DNA of 64,000 bases from Plazaster borealis (lineage: Eukaryota > Echinodermata > Asteroidea > Forcipulatida > Labidiasteridae). Below the pieces are notes generated by a model that was given only the letters and a program-made list of their open reading frames with translations, was not told the origin of the DNA and did no database searches. The translations under genes and the position numbers were made by a program. The stretch is taken from positions 62,001 through 126,000 of the forward strand of contig CM037463.1 of NCBI GenBank assembly GCA_021014325.1, in the 5' to 3' direction. Each line of letters begins with the position of its first letter. Position 1 is the stretch's first letter. This document shows positions 33,601 through 39,860 of the stretch, one piece after another.

Positions 33601-34068
33601 AATTATTTGAAAAGATAAACAATGTTAATTTAAAGGAAATCAACAAAATTATGGCGCAAGAAAATGAGGTGACCTTAACTTACGGTGCGTAAATTAAAGG
33701 GAGTGTTCCGCATGGTTAGGATTGTATTTATTGGGGGTTTTCGGAATACGAAGTAGGCCTATGTAGCCTAGGCCTAAAAGCTTAAGAAGCTAGCCTTTTG
33801 TGTATTATACCCACGGCAGTCACGAAAACAAACCGACAGCTTGACTTTTTTTATCCAGGGACAGGTTATCTATATCAGTAAACATTTGCAGTTTATTGGC
33901 AAGGTTCGTCTGGCTGTTTTTATTTTTACTAAACAACTAACAACAAACTGACGATATACACCATAATAACTTACCAGGCTCGCCTCTTGTGCGGACACTA
34001 ACTGCCAAACTCTGACAAACGATCGCCGCAACAACAACCGCCAACAGAATTGCTACACGCGACCGCAT
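640..34068 (-). CDS. Gene A: secreted antistasin/WAP multidomain protease inhibitor (span of 29 exons, 3' end outside window)
   Basis: This is the whole-gene entry; exons are listed separately. The predicted product starts with a signal peptide, then an eight-cysteine region, a linker and 27 small disulfide domains: 16 antistasin-type (pattern C-x4-C-R-x2-C ... G-C-x2-C-x-C) and 11 WAP-type (eight cysteines, core CCSNGC). Antistasin domains are known as inhibitors of trypsin-like proteases such as factor Xa; WAP domains occur in protease inhibitors and antimicrobial proteins. The order is AS, W, AS, W, AS, AS-W, AS, W, AS, W, AS, AS, W, AS, AS-W, AS, AS, W, AS, W, AS, W, AS, AS, W. All junctions keep one frame: exons 1-3 end in phase 1, 2, 1 and every later exon is phase 1-1. 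No stop or terminal domain is seen by position 640, so the gene continues to the left. I do not recognise a named orthologue. The inhibitor role is inferred from the domains. Confidence 0.88.
935..1265. repeat. 78-bp minisatellite, about 4 copies
   Basis: Unit contains GGTTCTTTTCAGAACCAAAT and AAGTTCTTTCAGAACTT, both short inverted repeats. 78 is a multiple of 3, so a 111-codon frame stays open by chance. It lies about 50 bases inside the intron from the domain-16 donor. Confidence 0.9.
1316..1408 (-). CDS. Gene A exon 28: antistasin domain 16, Leu site
   Basis: 31 codons, PCSPVMCLIYCQYGF ... GCDMCQC. The predicted P1 residue is Leu. Acceptor TTCTTGTAG, donor GTAATT. Confidence 0.88.
2153..2248 (-). 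CDS. Gene A exon 27: antistasin domain 15, Tyr site
   Basis: 32 codons, GCRPVLCYLYCRHGWAK ... GCDICQC, a near copy of domain 13 with predicted P1 Tyr. Acceptor TACACCCAG. The exon ends in C before GTGAGT, so the next split codon starts with C. Confidence 0.9.
2743..2868 (-). CDS. Gene A exon 26: WAP domain 10
   Basis: 42 codons, eight cysteines: ICP, GICVEEC, DCD, VCCSNGCGHSC. Acceptor TCTCTCCAG, donor GTACGA. Confidence 0.9.
3195..3365 (+). mobile_element. tRNA-headed SINE copy (degraded)
   Basis: Carries a B-box-like AGGTTCAAAT and the tail CAACCCAAAATTAATTAAAA shared with the copies at about 9003 and 17540. Confidence 0.5.
3540..8995 (+). repeat. Complex repeat region in the 6.4-kb gene A intron
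   Basis: Built from related blocks of roughly 150 bp around TTCCGGTTTGAACCGGAAGT followed by CAAGGTCAAATGAGGTCAC. A higher-order copy has an offset near 1662 bases (about 6261 and 7923). Blocks also carry TGACGTCA sites, GAA-rich runs and a terminal hairpin AGGTGTTCG ... CGAACACCT. A diverged copy lies at 17940-18825. The LINE tail at 3725 is embedded near the left edge. No gene was seen. Confidence 0.8.
3725..4252 (+). mobile_element. Non-LTR retrotransposon 3' end (LINE ORF2 C-terminus plus tail)
   Basis: Bases to about 3852 encode in frame SATSLWNCLPTEISSST, then SIASFKTLLKTHLFSQ and a stop, the usual last residues of a CR1/L2-like reverse-transcriptase ORF. The tail holds GCGCTTTGAGCGTC and GGCGCTGTATAAG and ends in an ATT run, typical of these LINE 3' ends. 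It is 5'-truncated. Confidence 0.7.
9003..9115 (+). mobile_element. tRNA-headed SINE copy (truncated)
   Basis: Head TAGATAGCTCAGTTGGTAGA has an A-box like a tRNA, preceded by ATAGGGAGACTGCCAAC. The body jumps directly to the common tail with CAACCCAAAATTAATAAAAA; the B-box part is missing. Confidence 0.65.
9248..9337 (-). CDS. Gene A exon 25: antistasin domain 14
   Basis: 30 codons, GCAPVLCRMRCRHGWATN ... GCEICLC, predicted P1 Arg; close to domain 11. Acceptor TTCTTAG, donor GTAATA. The next intron is about 6.4 kb and repeat-filled. Confidence 0.9.
9944..10066 (-). CDS. Gene A exon 24: WAP domain 9
   Basis: 41 codons, eight cysteines: VCP, GICVEEC, KCD, LCCSNGCGHVC. Acceptor CTTTTCAG, donor GTAAAT. 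Confidence 0.9.
10263..10358 (-). CDS. Gene A exon 23: antistasin domain 13, Tyr site
   Basis: 32 codons, GCRPVLCYLYCRHGWAK ... GCDICQC. The predicted P1 residue is Tyr. 29 of 32 residues match domain 15. Acceptor TTGTCAG, donor GTAAGA. Confidence 0.9.
10981..11079. repeat. TGAT microsatellite
   Basis: Runs of GATT/TGAT with few interruptions. The 320 bases to its right are AT-rich with nothing recognised. Confidence 0.9.
11410..11566. repeat. TTGA microsatellite next to the WAP-8 donor
   Basis: About 155 bases of TTGA repeats with point changes. On the gene strand it reads as TCAA repeats starting about 8 bases into the intron. Confidence 0.92.
11574..11693 (-). CDS. Gene A exon 22: WAP domain 8
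   Basis: 40 codons, eight cysteines: TCP, GICSEEC, LCG, LCCSNGCGHVC. Acceptor CCTCAG. The donor is the weak G|GTTCGT, about 8 bases from a long TCAA microsatellite. Confidence 0.84.
12186..12281 (-). CDS. Gene A exon 21: antistasin domain 12, non-Arg site
   Basis: 32 codons, ACPEIFCQLECPNGL ... DCDICAC. The predicted P1 residue is Gln, and the usual Gly before the fourth cysteine is Asp. All six cysteines are present. Acceptor GACTGCAG, donor GTAATT. Confidence 0.86.
12380..12475 (-). CDS. Gene A exon 20: antistasin domain 11
   Basis: 32 codons, GCEPVLCRMRCRYGWATN ... NCEICAC, predicted P1 Arg. The Trp after Gly groups it with domains 13, 14 and 15. Acceptor CTTTCAG, donor GTGAGT. Confidence 0.9.
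12880..13080 (+). mobile_element. Probable LINE fragment
   Basis: Shifted frames around 13005-13040 give ALWNPLP, the motif of LINE ORF2 C-termini, with frame breaks before it. A weak relic. Confidence 0.4.
13709..13987 (-). CDS. Gene A exon 19: antistasin domain 10 fused to WAP domain 7
   Basis: The second fused exon, 93 codons: antistasin DCEPLRCRLGC ... GCDICAC (P1 Arg), a linker of about 27 residues rich in Arg/Gly/Phe, then WAP VCP, GICVEGC, TCP, ICCSNGCGRVC. Acceptor TTTTGCAG, donor GTATGG. Confidence 0.9.
14192..14345. mobile_element. Snapback MITE family M1, copy 1
   Basis: Shares ACCAGTCACAAATGGTACAT, TTTTGGCT-GTAACC and GTGCTTAGCTACTTTTT with copies at 45918, 52747 and 53108; ends resemble AGCAG...CATGAAATTGGGC. 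Confidence 0.6.
14517..14609 (-). CDS. Gene A exon 18: antistasin domain 9
   Basis: 31 codons, ACSEVQCRMHCRYGF ... GCGKCEC, predicted P1 Arg. Acceptor TTAATAG, donor GTAACT. Confidence 0.9.
14826..15140. repeat. 65-bp minisatellite, about 5 copies
   Basis: Unit contains GACTGGAATGAAGACATGCT and ACAATACAATGGGAGACTTT; nearly identical copies. Confidence 0.92.
15311..15445 (-). CDS. Gene A exon 17: WAP domain 6
   Basis: 45 codons, eight cysteines: ICP, GICVENC, ECP, KCCSNGCGHIC. Acceptor CCAACAG, donor GTCTGT. Confidence 0.88.
15633..16310. repeat. 40-bp minisatellite, about 17 copies
   Basis: Unit holds GAGTTCTGACTGGTTCAAAC and CTGTTTCTCAGAGGCAATAT, with several unit-length variants and partial duplications near 16110-16190. 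Confidence 0.92.
16458..16568 (-). CDS. Gene A exon 16: antistasin domain 8
   Basis: 37 codons with an N-terminal extension DPPLDSE, then GCSLFSCRRSCTYGF ... GCEICEC; predicted P1 Arg followed by Arg. It directly follows domain 7 with no WAP between. Acceptor TGGCCCAG, donor GTGAGC. Confidence 0.88.
16764..16859 (-). CDS. Gene A exon 15: antistasin domain 7
   Basis: 32 codons, ACPIFKCRLGCRFGY ... GCRTCEC, predicted P1 Arg. Acceptor CTTTGCAG, donor GTAGAT. Confidence 0.9.
17312..17449 (-). CDS. Gene A exon 14: WAP domain 5
   Basis: 46 codons, eight cysteines: ECP, GICVTEC, ICP, KCCSNGCGKIC, with an acidic stretch DEEEQ between the first two cysteines. Acceptor TGTAACAG, donor GTAAGC. Confidence 0.9.
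17540..17690 (-). mobile_element. tRNA-headed SINE copy (full head)
   Basis: On the minus strand: ATAGGGAGACTGCCAAC, an A-box TCGCTCAGTTGGTAGA, an anticodon-like GTTAA and a B-box GGTTCAAATCC, then a tail with GTTCAACCCCAAATTAA. The 5' and 3' ends do not pair as an acceptor stem, so it is a SINE and not a tRNA gene. Confidence 0.75.
17940..18825 (+). repeat. Second locus of the TTCCGG/AGGTCA complex repeat
   Basis: Shares with 3540-8995 the blocks AACTTCCGGTTTCAACCGGA, GATGACGTCATCATGA and a GAAGAAG run followed by AGGTGTTCG ... CGAACACCTAA. Confidence 0.75.
19020..19110 (-). mobile_element. Fragment of a tRNA-Leu/Ser-like SINE
   Basis: Contains CGGGACCAACGGCTTTACAT and CGAAGGACAAAGCATT, matching the body of the SINE at 27785-28040. 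Confidence 0.45.
19203..19295 (-). CDS. Gene A exon 13: antistasin domain 6
   Basis: 31 codons, ACTPVTCRIGCLWGF ... GCEICRC, predicted P1 Arg. Acceptor TTCTTGCAG, donor GTAAGT. Confidence 0.9.
19410..19544 (-). CDS. Gene A exon 12: WAP domain 4
   Basis: 45 codons, eight cysteines: KCP, GICVNNC, GDC, KCCSNGCAQTC. Acceptor GGATATAG, donor GTAAGA. Confidence 0.88.
19737..20848. repeat. 105-bp minisatellite, 10-11 copies, open in two frames
   Basis: Unit includes CAGCCAACCATGTCAGAAAC and CTCCTTCATCACACCCTATG. The length is a multiple of 3 and the unit lacks stops in two plus-strand frames, which gives 374- and 190-codon repeat peptides. It lies inside a gene A intron and on the strand opposite the gene, so I treat it as non-coding. 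Variant order repeats after 420 bases (about 20160 and 20580). Confidence 0.9.
20860..20933 (-). mobile_element. SINE fragment abutting the domain-5 donor
   Basis: TGGGTTCTTTTACGTGCATT and GGGCTTTATGTCCCATC match the 27785-28040 SINE; its end is within a few bases of the splice donor at 20934. Confidence 0.5.
20935..21027 (-). CDS. Gene A exon 11: antistasin domain 5
   Basis: 31 codons, TCPAVSCRMACPAGY ... GCDICRC, predicted P1 Arg. Acceptor GTTTTTAG, donor GTAAGT. A SINE-like fragment lies immediately past the donor. Confidence 0.9.
21432..21683 (-). CDS. Gene A exon 10: antistasin domain 4 fused to WAP domain 3
   Basis: One 84-codon exon holds an antistasin domain (GCEEITCRMSC ... GCEICRC, P1 Arg), a 16-residue basic Ser/Gly linker and a WAP domain (VCP, GTCVSTC, DCT, RCCSNGCAKVC). 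Elsewhere the two domain types are mostly on separate exons, so an intron was lost here or never inserted. The exon ends in A before GTAAGT, so the split codon differs in base but not in phase. Confidence 0.9.
21705..21905. mobile_element. Dispersed repeat M2, copy 1
   Basis: Shares GGCCTTGTC, GGCAACTTAGAG and GCCTGGAACTGGTTGCC with 41160-41375; the two GGCAAC/GTTGCC-type ends suggest a short inverted-repeat element. Confidence 0.45.
22157..22249 (-). CDS. Gene A exon 9: antistasin domain 3
   Basis: 31 codons, ACEPVRCRMFC ... GCEICKC, predicted P1 Arg. Acceptor CTCTACAG, donor GTAAGC. Confidence 0.9.
22351..22672. repeat. 161-bp tandem duplication
   Basis: Two virtually identical copies starting TGTTTCATAGAGGCGCTTTT; the unit itself resembles MITE family M1. 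Confidence 0.9.
22745..23215. repeat. Degenerate tandem repeat of about 100 bp
   Basis: Recurring CACAGTGGAT, GACTGTGTACT, CACCACATGATATCATA and GCAGGCTGGCA motifs, about four diverged units. A single related copy lies at 42235-42355. Confidence 0.65.
23290..23424 (-). CDS. Gene A exon 8: WAP domain 2
   Basis: 45 codons, eight cysteines: VCP, GICVIGC, ECV, ICCSNGCGKTC. Acceptor CCAACTCAG, donor GTAAGC. Confidence 0.9.
23579..23680 (-). CDS. Gene A exon 7: antistasin domain 2
   Basis: 34 codons, six cysteines (ACSRIQCRINC ... GCEECRC), predicted P1 Arg, and a slightly longer C-terminal tail (VGLHT). Acceptor CATTGACAG, donor GTAGTA. Confidence 0.9.
24325..24430 (-). mobile_element. SINE fragment
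   Basis: GCCTTGCTCAAGGACACAAG and GTCAAAACTGGGACTCAA match the 27785-28040 SINE. Confidence 0.5.
24494..24628 (-). CDS. Gene A exon 6: WAP domain 1
   Basis: 45 codons with eight cysteines: VCP, GTCDIQC, ARC, KCCSNGCGRVC. Acceptor TTTATCAG, donor GTAGGC, phase 1-1. Confidence 0.9.
25086..25175 (-). CDS. Gene A exon 5: antistasin domain 1
   Basis: It encodes a 30-residue domain with six cysteines (DCEPVRCRLSC ... GCDICEC). The predicted P1 residue, after the second cysteine, is Arg. Acceptor CTCAACAG, donor GTAAAG, phase 1-1. Confidence 0.9.
25205..25372. repeat. Inverted-repeat element
   Basis: Left end GCCGGTGTCATGGGGGATTT is mirrored by AAAATCTCCTGCCACACTGG near 25340-25365, suggesting a small MITE. 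Confidence 0.45.
25611..25658 (-). CDS. Gene A exon 4: 16-residue acidic linker
   Basis: A 48-base phase 1-1 exon between CTCTCTAG and GTCAGT encodes DPDVPQVESTDIEIGQ. It has no cysteine and separates the N-terminal region from the inhibitor array. It is supported only by splice sites and frame, so it is less certain than the domain exons. Confidence 0.55.
26770..27081. mobile_element. MITE with about 33-bp terminal inverted repeats
   Basis: Left end GGGTGCGTTCGATTAGCTTC then CCCGGGTCAACCC; the right end reads in reverse GGGTGCGTTCGATAAGCTTC then CCCGGGTCGACCC. There are two mismatches in 33. No transposase ORF inside. Confidence 0.75.
27650..27693. repeat. ATT microsatellite
   Basis: About 14 uninterrupted TTA/ATT units. 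Confidence 0.95.
27785..28040 (-). mobile_element. tRNA-Leu/Ser-like SINE, near full length
   Basis: On the minus strand: GTGTCGTGGCCGAGCGGATA (A-box), GGGTTCGAATCCCAG (B-box), then GACACTTGTGTCCTTAAGCA and GGATGGGACGTAAAGCCGTT. This is the best copy of a family with fragments at 19020, 20860 and 24325. Confidence 0.75.
28383..28512. repeat. Hairpin of about 60-bp arms
   Basis: CCCACCTTGTT ... AACAAGGTGGG and AACATCGGTCTTATAA mirrored by TTATAAGACCGATGTT, with a loop of a few bases at 28451-28453. Confidence 0.9.
28529..28717. repeat. Segmental duplication copy 1 with small hairpin
   Basis: Starts with the hairpin TATGAGGTTCGTTTCGCT ... AGCGAAACGAACCTCAT. Bases 28586-28717 appear identical to 29394-29525. 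A third hairpin relic lies at 28724-28765. Confidence 0.88.
28912..29200. repeat. Near-perfect palindrome, arms about 132-135 bp
   Basis: Left arm 28912-29043, right arm 29066-29200, spacer 22 bp. The arms differ by a 3-base indel and about one substitution. Mirror-image ORFs on the two strands are a by-product. Confidence 0.95.
29211..29699. repeat. Nested direct duplications
   Basis: 29211-29337 is repeated at about 29578-29699 (both have CTAGTGCACTGGAAATAACG and CACCGAGTGCTAG). The hairpin-plus-132-base block recurs at 29341-29525. Confidence 0.88.
29703..30410. mobile_element. Putative DNA transposon with subterminal GGGGACA repeats
   Basis: Left end GCCGCTGTCACACAGGGAAT then TCTGTCCCCCC; the right end reads in reverse GCCGGTGGCGGTGTGGACGG then AGATTCTGTCCCCC. 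Many inverted GGGGACA/TGTCCCC motifs cluster near both ends. No transposase seen. Confidence 0.55.
31330..31545 (+). mobile_element. Probable LINE 3' tail
   Basis: AAAGTGCTCATAACC, GATAGCGCTATAAATATAAG and a terminal ATT run resemble CR1/L2-like LINE tails. Confidence 0.4.
31650..31720 (-). CDS. Gene A exon 3: N-terminal Cys-rich region, second part
   Basis: The acceptor CATTGACAG and donor GTAAGT fit phases 2 and 1. It encodes RPNLCTCRAEYYNGEEKIDC plus a short tail, adding three cysteines to the five of the previous exon. It joins in frame to exon 2. Confidence 0.7.
32609..32729 (-). CDS. Gene A exon 2: N-terminal Cys-rich region, first part
   Basis: The acceptor TTTCTCCAG and donor GTTAGC fit a phase 1-to-2 exon. 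It encodes a Pro-rich lead then CQWYRNLC, FFNPCWYRKEC and DADC: five cysteines with many aromatic and Arg residues. The spacing matches neither antistasin nor WAP. I do not recognise the fold. Confidence 0.72.
33975..34068 (-). CDS. Gene A exon 1: start codon and signal peptide
   Basis: ATG at 34068-34066 opens 31 codons beginning MRSRVAILLAVVVAAIVCQS, a basic start and a hydrophobic core typical of a secretory signal, followed by a short Arg-rich tail. An A lies at -3 of the ATG. The exon ends in G before a GTAAGT donor (phase 1). No TATA box is evident just upstream, so the transcription start is not placed. Confidence 0.82.
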
Positions 34069-37000
34069 ACTGCAGATGGTTCGGTGAAGCAAAAATCAAA
34101 ATCAAAAAACAACTTGGTGCTCGTTTTTCCTAAAAAATATTGACTTAAAATGTGTGTTTCAGCCGAGTTGTTCACGATCAGTAATGATACTGCGTTGGAA
34201 TCATGCCCTATTTGTAAGATTCCTGGTTTCGGTATGGAAGTAATTTTTAGTGACCCTTGTACCCTGTTTATATGGGTTTGTCAGGACGGGCAAAGTTCAA
34301 TGGTAACAAAGTTTACTGTGATAATACAATTCTAAGTGATTAAAGTCACTGCGGTAAATGAAGTCAGCCATGTTGGCTTGATTGATACCCAAAACACACT
34401 GAGTAATTAATCATTTTCCAAGCAAGACTGTGGTATGATTCAAATGAGTCATTATTTGTACACGAAGGTGCTCGGTATAAACCGCGACTCCAACAGGAAC
34501 GTAATCTGGTTATTTCTTAGAAAGATGTATTCTGTTTGTAGATTTGTCATTTATTATTGAACCCGAAAAAATCAGTTGTAAGTTGTGTGTTATTTTAGAA
34601 GAGTGCATTTACAAAACGTCTAGAATGGGACGGAATAGTTTATAATGTCCACATACAAAAACATTGTTTTCACGGAACACACAGTCGCGAAAGACGGGTT
34701 TTTGAGTTGGGTTCCTTTGTTGATTTACTGTTCTTTTTCCTTGTGATGGGGGACTCTTAAACAAAAAGAAAATAATATGTAGGATCATTTTGTTCATTAT
34801 TATAAGTTCAACGTAAAGATTGGCGGCTCGGGTACGCTGCCTTGATGACAAGCGTGGATCCGATGCAGCATGACCATCCCCACAAAGTTCATAAATAAAA
34901 ACAAGTTTTAAAAAAACGGTCTGTTGAGTCATACCGTAAACAGTTTGCATGTATTTTGTTAAGAACAACTTCTGACGAAAAACCCAAGGTTTTCTAAAAG
35001 CTATTACGATGTTATATCTGCCTGATATGCTATGAATGTTTAGTGATATCTTGTTTTGTGGGAAGGTTATCTATATTCAGACTTTTCATCAATACTTCAG
35101 TGGTTGCAAATGCCGACCTAAAAAGAGAGAACAGCCCCTTCAAACATCAAGTAAAACGTCTGATGTAAATCACTGGCAGTGCGCGCGGTGGTGCGCGCGA
35201 ACCAGTTCGGAATGTTTAGGGTGGATTAGGGGGTGGGCTCTGCAGTGGATCGAGGGCTCGATGCATACCGTTTTCATGAAGAGTTTAATTAAACGGATGT
35301 TAGGTCCGAGTTTTTTTAGACGATTTGACCGCAAAATGTTAATTTAAATTTAGCGATTTTTATAGATTGGAGAAAGTCGGCTTTCATGTAAGGTATTGCA
35401 CACACAAAAATCGAGAATGTAACAGGCCTTAATGGTAGTCAGCGGCGTAACTAGGGTAAAATTTCAGGGGGGGGGGGCACAAGGGGGTGCACCATTTTTT
35501 CAAGGGGGCACTCCTGGCCAAGTTTCCGTTTGCCTTTTTCTTTAAAACAAGCCCATGCCCGTAATCGGGGGAGGGGCCCTAAAAAAAATTTAAAAAATAA
35601 ACTTTAAGGAATAAAGAATAAAAAAGTCTGCAAAAATATACTAATTAAAAAAGTCTGCATCGTAACTGTGCAACTAATAAATATACCCTAAGCAAAAAGT
35701 TTGTTCAGTATGTTTATCATCGTTAAATTATGACATTTATAACATAAACTATTATACAAAGATGTAAATAGAGGACGCAGTGGGTGGCATACGCCGTCTG
35801 AGCATTAAATATGCAGAAATAATATTGATACAAGGCTGTAATTGAGTTGTTTTTGACCAATATCACAGCGCAAAAATGGTGCACCAAATGGCTTGAATTG
35901 GGCATTCTTTTTTACAAAATTTCGAACTTCTGAGAGGGGGCACATCCTCCTCCCACTCCCTCCACACAAAAAAACCACACACAAAAACAAAAAACACATA
36001 GGGCCTATATCGGTTGTGTTTTTGTGTTCGTCTTATGATAATTACATAATTTGGAACAAAGCCAAAATTCAAATAGCCACAATTATATTTTTCAAAAGTG
36101 ACGGCAAAAAAAAAAGGTTTCCCAGAATGTTCAGTGCCGGTACCATTTTTGATCTCATAACATAAACTTCCACTAGTCGAGAATGATTCTGGTACCAATC
36201 CCAATGTTTTGTTGAAACTTTCCGTTTTCTTGTCAATGGAAGTCAAACATTTAGCAGTGGCGTAACTAAGGGGGATTGGGGTTTCATGCAGGGGCACATA
36301 GAATGTCCGTGCCCCCGGGTGCCCCCCCCCCCTCCCCCATTTGAAATCTGGACTTTTTGGATTGGAAATTTCCAGAGTAAAATGTTACATCTGATACACT
36401 TGATACACTTTAATGTGATAAGTTCGATGTTTTTTAAACTAGTTTTCCATTTACACACAGAAAATGTAATTGTTTTTACACTCACGCAAGATTATCTTAT
36501 AAAAAATAGTAACTTACATAAAGAAGGCGCTGAAGAGGGGCTTGTTTAAGAAAAGGCAGGTGCGGTTCTAGAGCAAATATTTTTTGGGTACTAGACTCTT
36601 CGCACTTGACGTCACCCTCTACTAAAGTGACTTTCGCTTTTGGGAGTCGAAAAGCAACCTATTTATATATATACAGCGCATTTTTCATGTATTTTGGCGC
36701 GTAACAAGTAGAAAGTTACAATAACGTGATGCAGTTGCGTGCAAATTTTGACTCCAAAACGGTGGACAGAACAAGCTTGCAATGGTGTAACTATATTATT
36801 AGTGACTTTGGTTGAGAATATTATGGGCTAGGCACCTTGTCTGAAAAATTGCTCATGTCTACTTCATTAATGAAATGCGGCGTCCTTTTCGGGCAAACTC
36901 ATCGACAACTTTGTCGGGATGTCGGAGTAGTTCCAGTGTCATGTCGCGCGTTCGATTGCGAGGCCAAAAGGTGTGTCTGTCGGCTTTTGCTTAAGGATAG

Positions 37001-38990
37001 CACGTAAATGTTTTTACTCTTTTCATCTTTGAAATACTTCTTTCTGCTGTTGCTGATGTATAACAGGGCTGATGAATAACAGGGATGAGGTCAGGGAATG
37101 CTTATTTCAATTTAAACAACCGTTCCATAGTTTCCTCAGTTCCGTTCCATAGTTTCCTCAGTCGAACCCAGTGCTTAATGTGTCACAGCTATACCTGATG
37201 CTCCAGGTTAATGAAATCATAGGTTGTGCCATTTCAGCAAGTCGGAGAAAACGATCTGATTCTGGATTAGCTGGGTCGCATGCAATGCAGGCCTGGACAA
37301 CATCATTGTTCTGAACAAAACGCGCTTGTCCAAAGTGAAATATTAAATGGGTCGGAAAGACCGTGCGAATTTTCTGTGAAAATCCGGTATTTTCCAGCAT
37401 GTATCTTCTTCTTCTTCTTTTTTCCCCTTGCGTTTGTTTGGGGGGCTATACTAAGGTTAGGCTGAAGCCCCCCCCCCCCCCCCGTAGAACTGCGCCTGGA
37501 ACAAGGCAAACGGAAACTTGGCCAGAAGTGCACCCTACACTAAATGGTGCTACCCCTTGTGCCCCCCCCCTCCCACCCCCTAAAATTTTACCCGAGTTAC
37601 GCCGCTGCATTGGATTTATTAGCTCTTCAAAATGTTTCCAAGAACAGTTTGGGTGTTACGACGTGATACAAAATGTATACACAAACAATGGGCCATAAAT
37701 TATCGTCTTTAATAAATAATGTTGTTAATTCAATAATCTTTTCCGGTATCTCCTCCCGGAAGATGGCACACGCAGTGGGTCTGAAGTCAACGACAGGCAG
37801 CCTTTTTGCTTTAAATTGAAGGTCTGACGTATTGTTCGGTTATAGGGATGTGGTTGCGAGATTATTATTATACTGTATAGTGTTTATTTCCAGGAAGAGT
37901 CAGGCCATTACCGTAGAGTCTATGTTGAACTTGAATTCAGTGGCAATGGGTGAAAGGTAGAAGATGGGGTGACGTTAGGTCTCGTTTATCATGTCAAGAT
38001 GACGTCTGCATCAGACTTAACAATTTGGCATAATATCTCATAAATCAAGTATGCAGAAGTGTTTCCATTGGAAAATAAACTTACCATCGTGTAAGTCAAT
38101 CTGGGTGTTCAAAGTCTCCCTTTTTTAAGGGTAGGGGCCTCTGTGTTTTTTAAGGGGGGGGTGATTGTCTCCAAATGCAAGTTTGGAAAACCATGCTAAA
38201 TATAATATGAACTGAAAGGTGGACTCTGAAGAGTAAGCTGCGATCTTGCTTGACCTTATCATCAATGATCATCTATGGGATAAATAGTGGTGACGTCAAG
38301 CAACTAGACTGCGGCCACTGTTTACCGTAGAGTCTACTGTCAATGGCCTCGAAGGTTCTTCTCCTATATCGAGATATATAGACCTACAACAATTATGCCT
38401 CCCTATATCGGATAGAAAGTCAGGGGGCCGGCGCGCACCACATGGTTTATCGTACGTGTGCATGGCCGACCCAGCGTGATAACATGGCGGGTTTATATTT
38501 TACCTCCTTGATAAGATAACGGGACTAAAGGGCATTTTAAACAAAGCGAATTGTAAACATGCTGACGTCATATTGAACACATAACACAAAATACACGCTA
38601 TTTACCATGATGAATTTGGCAGCAATGTTAATATTTTATGGGGAAAATTCCAAAGCTGACAGTAGGCCAATTGTTCGAGGAATATTCGCCACTTCCGTTT
38701 ATGCTTGTCAAAGAAATAGCCTTAGGCTATAATGATCGCAATATTTGGAGATGGGTTTTTGTCAGCTTAGTGACAAGGGTTGTGTCGAATCATTATATAT
38801 ATATTTTAAGTGAGTTTACTAAGCTTTGTCATCAAAAACTTTACGTACTAACTCACCTGACAAGCCTCTCAAATAGCACAGACCAAAACATTATATGCAT
38901 AGGATTGGTCTTGTAAGATTTTATCGGGTAGACCTGTGCAGTTCACAAAGATAAATGTCACAAAACAGACTCCTTTTTGTTTTCTTTTTA
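34069..38990. other. Intergenic region between genes A and B
   Basis: No supported gene. Contains G-rich repeats with GGCGTAACTAGGG/CGAGTTACGCCGC ends in both orientations (35450-35530, 36250-36350, 37430-37610). One minus-strand ORF at 37158-37400 (80 codons) looks less random than the rest but is not recognised. The first kilobase upstream of position 34068 should hold the gene A promoter; no clear element was identified. Confidence 0.5.
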
Positions 38991-39399
38991 AAACTTTATT
39001 TCAGCCTAATAACAAAATCAATTTTTAAAGCTAGGCCTAGGCCTCATATACCGGTAGTCGAGGAAACTTGCTAGAACCAAGAAGGCATATAATTGTTCTT
39101 GAGTACCATCTCGTTTTATTTTCCCTGTCGACGAGAAAGTTAAGAATTCAACTAGAAGTATTCGGAGTTCAGTGATATTACTTGTTTTCAGACTTTTCCG
39201 ACATCTTCTTTATAACTACAGAAAAATCCATCAAATTGTGTTGCATGATTCGCTTCGGGCACGCAACTGGGTGGCGCAGTGAACAGTTTACAGCAACTGC
39301 CCTTGGATTTCAATACATCTACAACTTCCATTACATGCATAGTGCAAGCAGCAGCATTAAATTACAGTCTTAACTGCAATTACCACAGGGACCTGATTA

Positions 39400-39860
39400 A
39401 AGACACCAGCATCAGCAGCAATAATACAGAAATGTAACAAAAGCACAGCCAAATGCCATAACAGCAGCAAAAATCAGTAAAACAGTAACAACATCAGGAA
39501 ACCTATAAAAAAAAACAAGCAGCATGCCGCAGTAGCATTTACACAGAGGTAACAACAGCACATGCAATGAACACAACAGCACTACTTAAGCAGTAGTAAC
39601 ATCCACAACAACAGCGAGCACAATAGCAGTTACAATGGCAGCAACAGCAGCAAGCACAAAATCAGCTACAACAGCAACAAAAGCAGCAAGCACAAAAGCA
39701 GCTATACAGCAGCAACAACAGCAGTAAGCACACTAAAGCAGCTACAACAGCAACATCAGCAGCAAGCACAAAAGCATCTACAACAGTAGCAAGCACAAAA
39801 GCAGCTTTAACAGCAGCAGCAGCAACAACAAATGTAACGCACTGAAAAATACCCTGCAGC
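39400..39860. repeat. CAG/CAA-rich low-complexity tract
   Basis: Imperfect repeats of AGCAGCAAGCACAAAAGCAG and CTACAACAGCAAC; the hydrophobic minus-strand ORF across it is an artefact. Confidence 0.85.

Noticed and set aside
34609..34968. 119-codon minus-strand ORF upstream of gene A
   Set aside because: No recognisable domain, no signal peptide and no splice continuity with gene A; likely chance.
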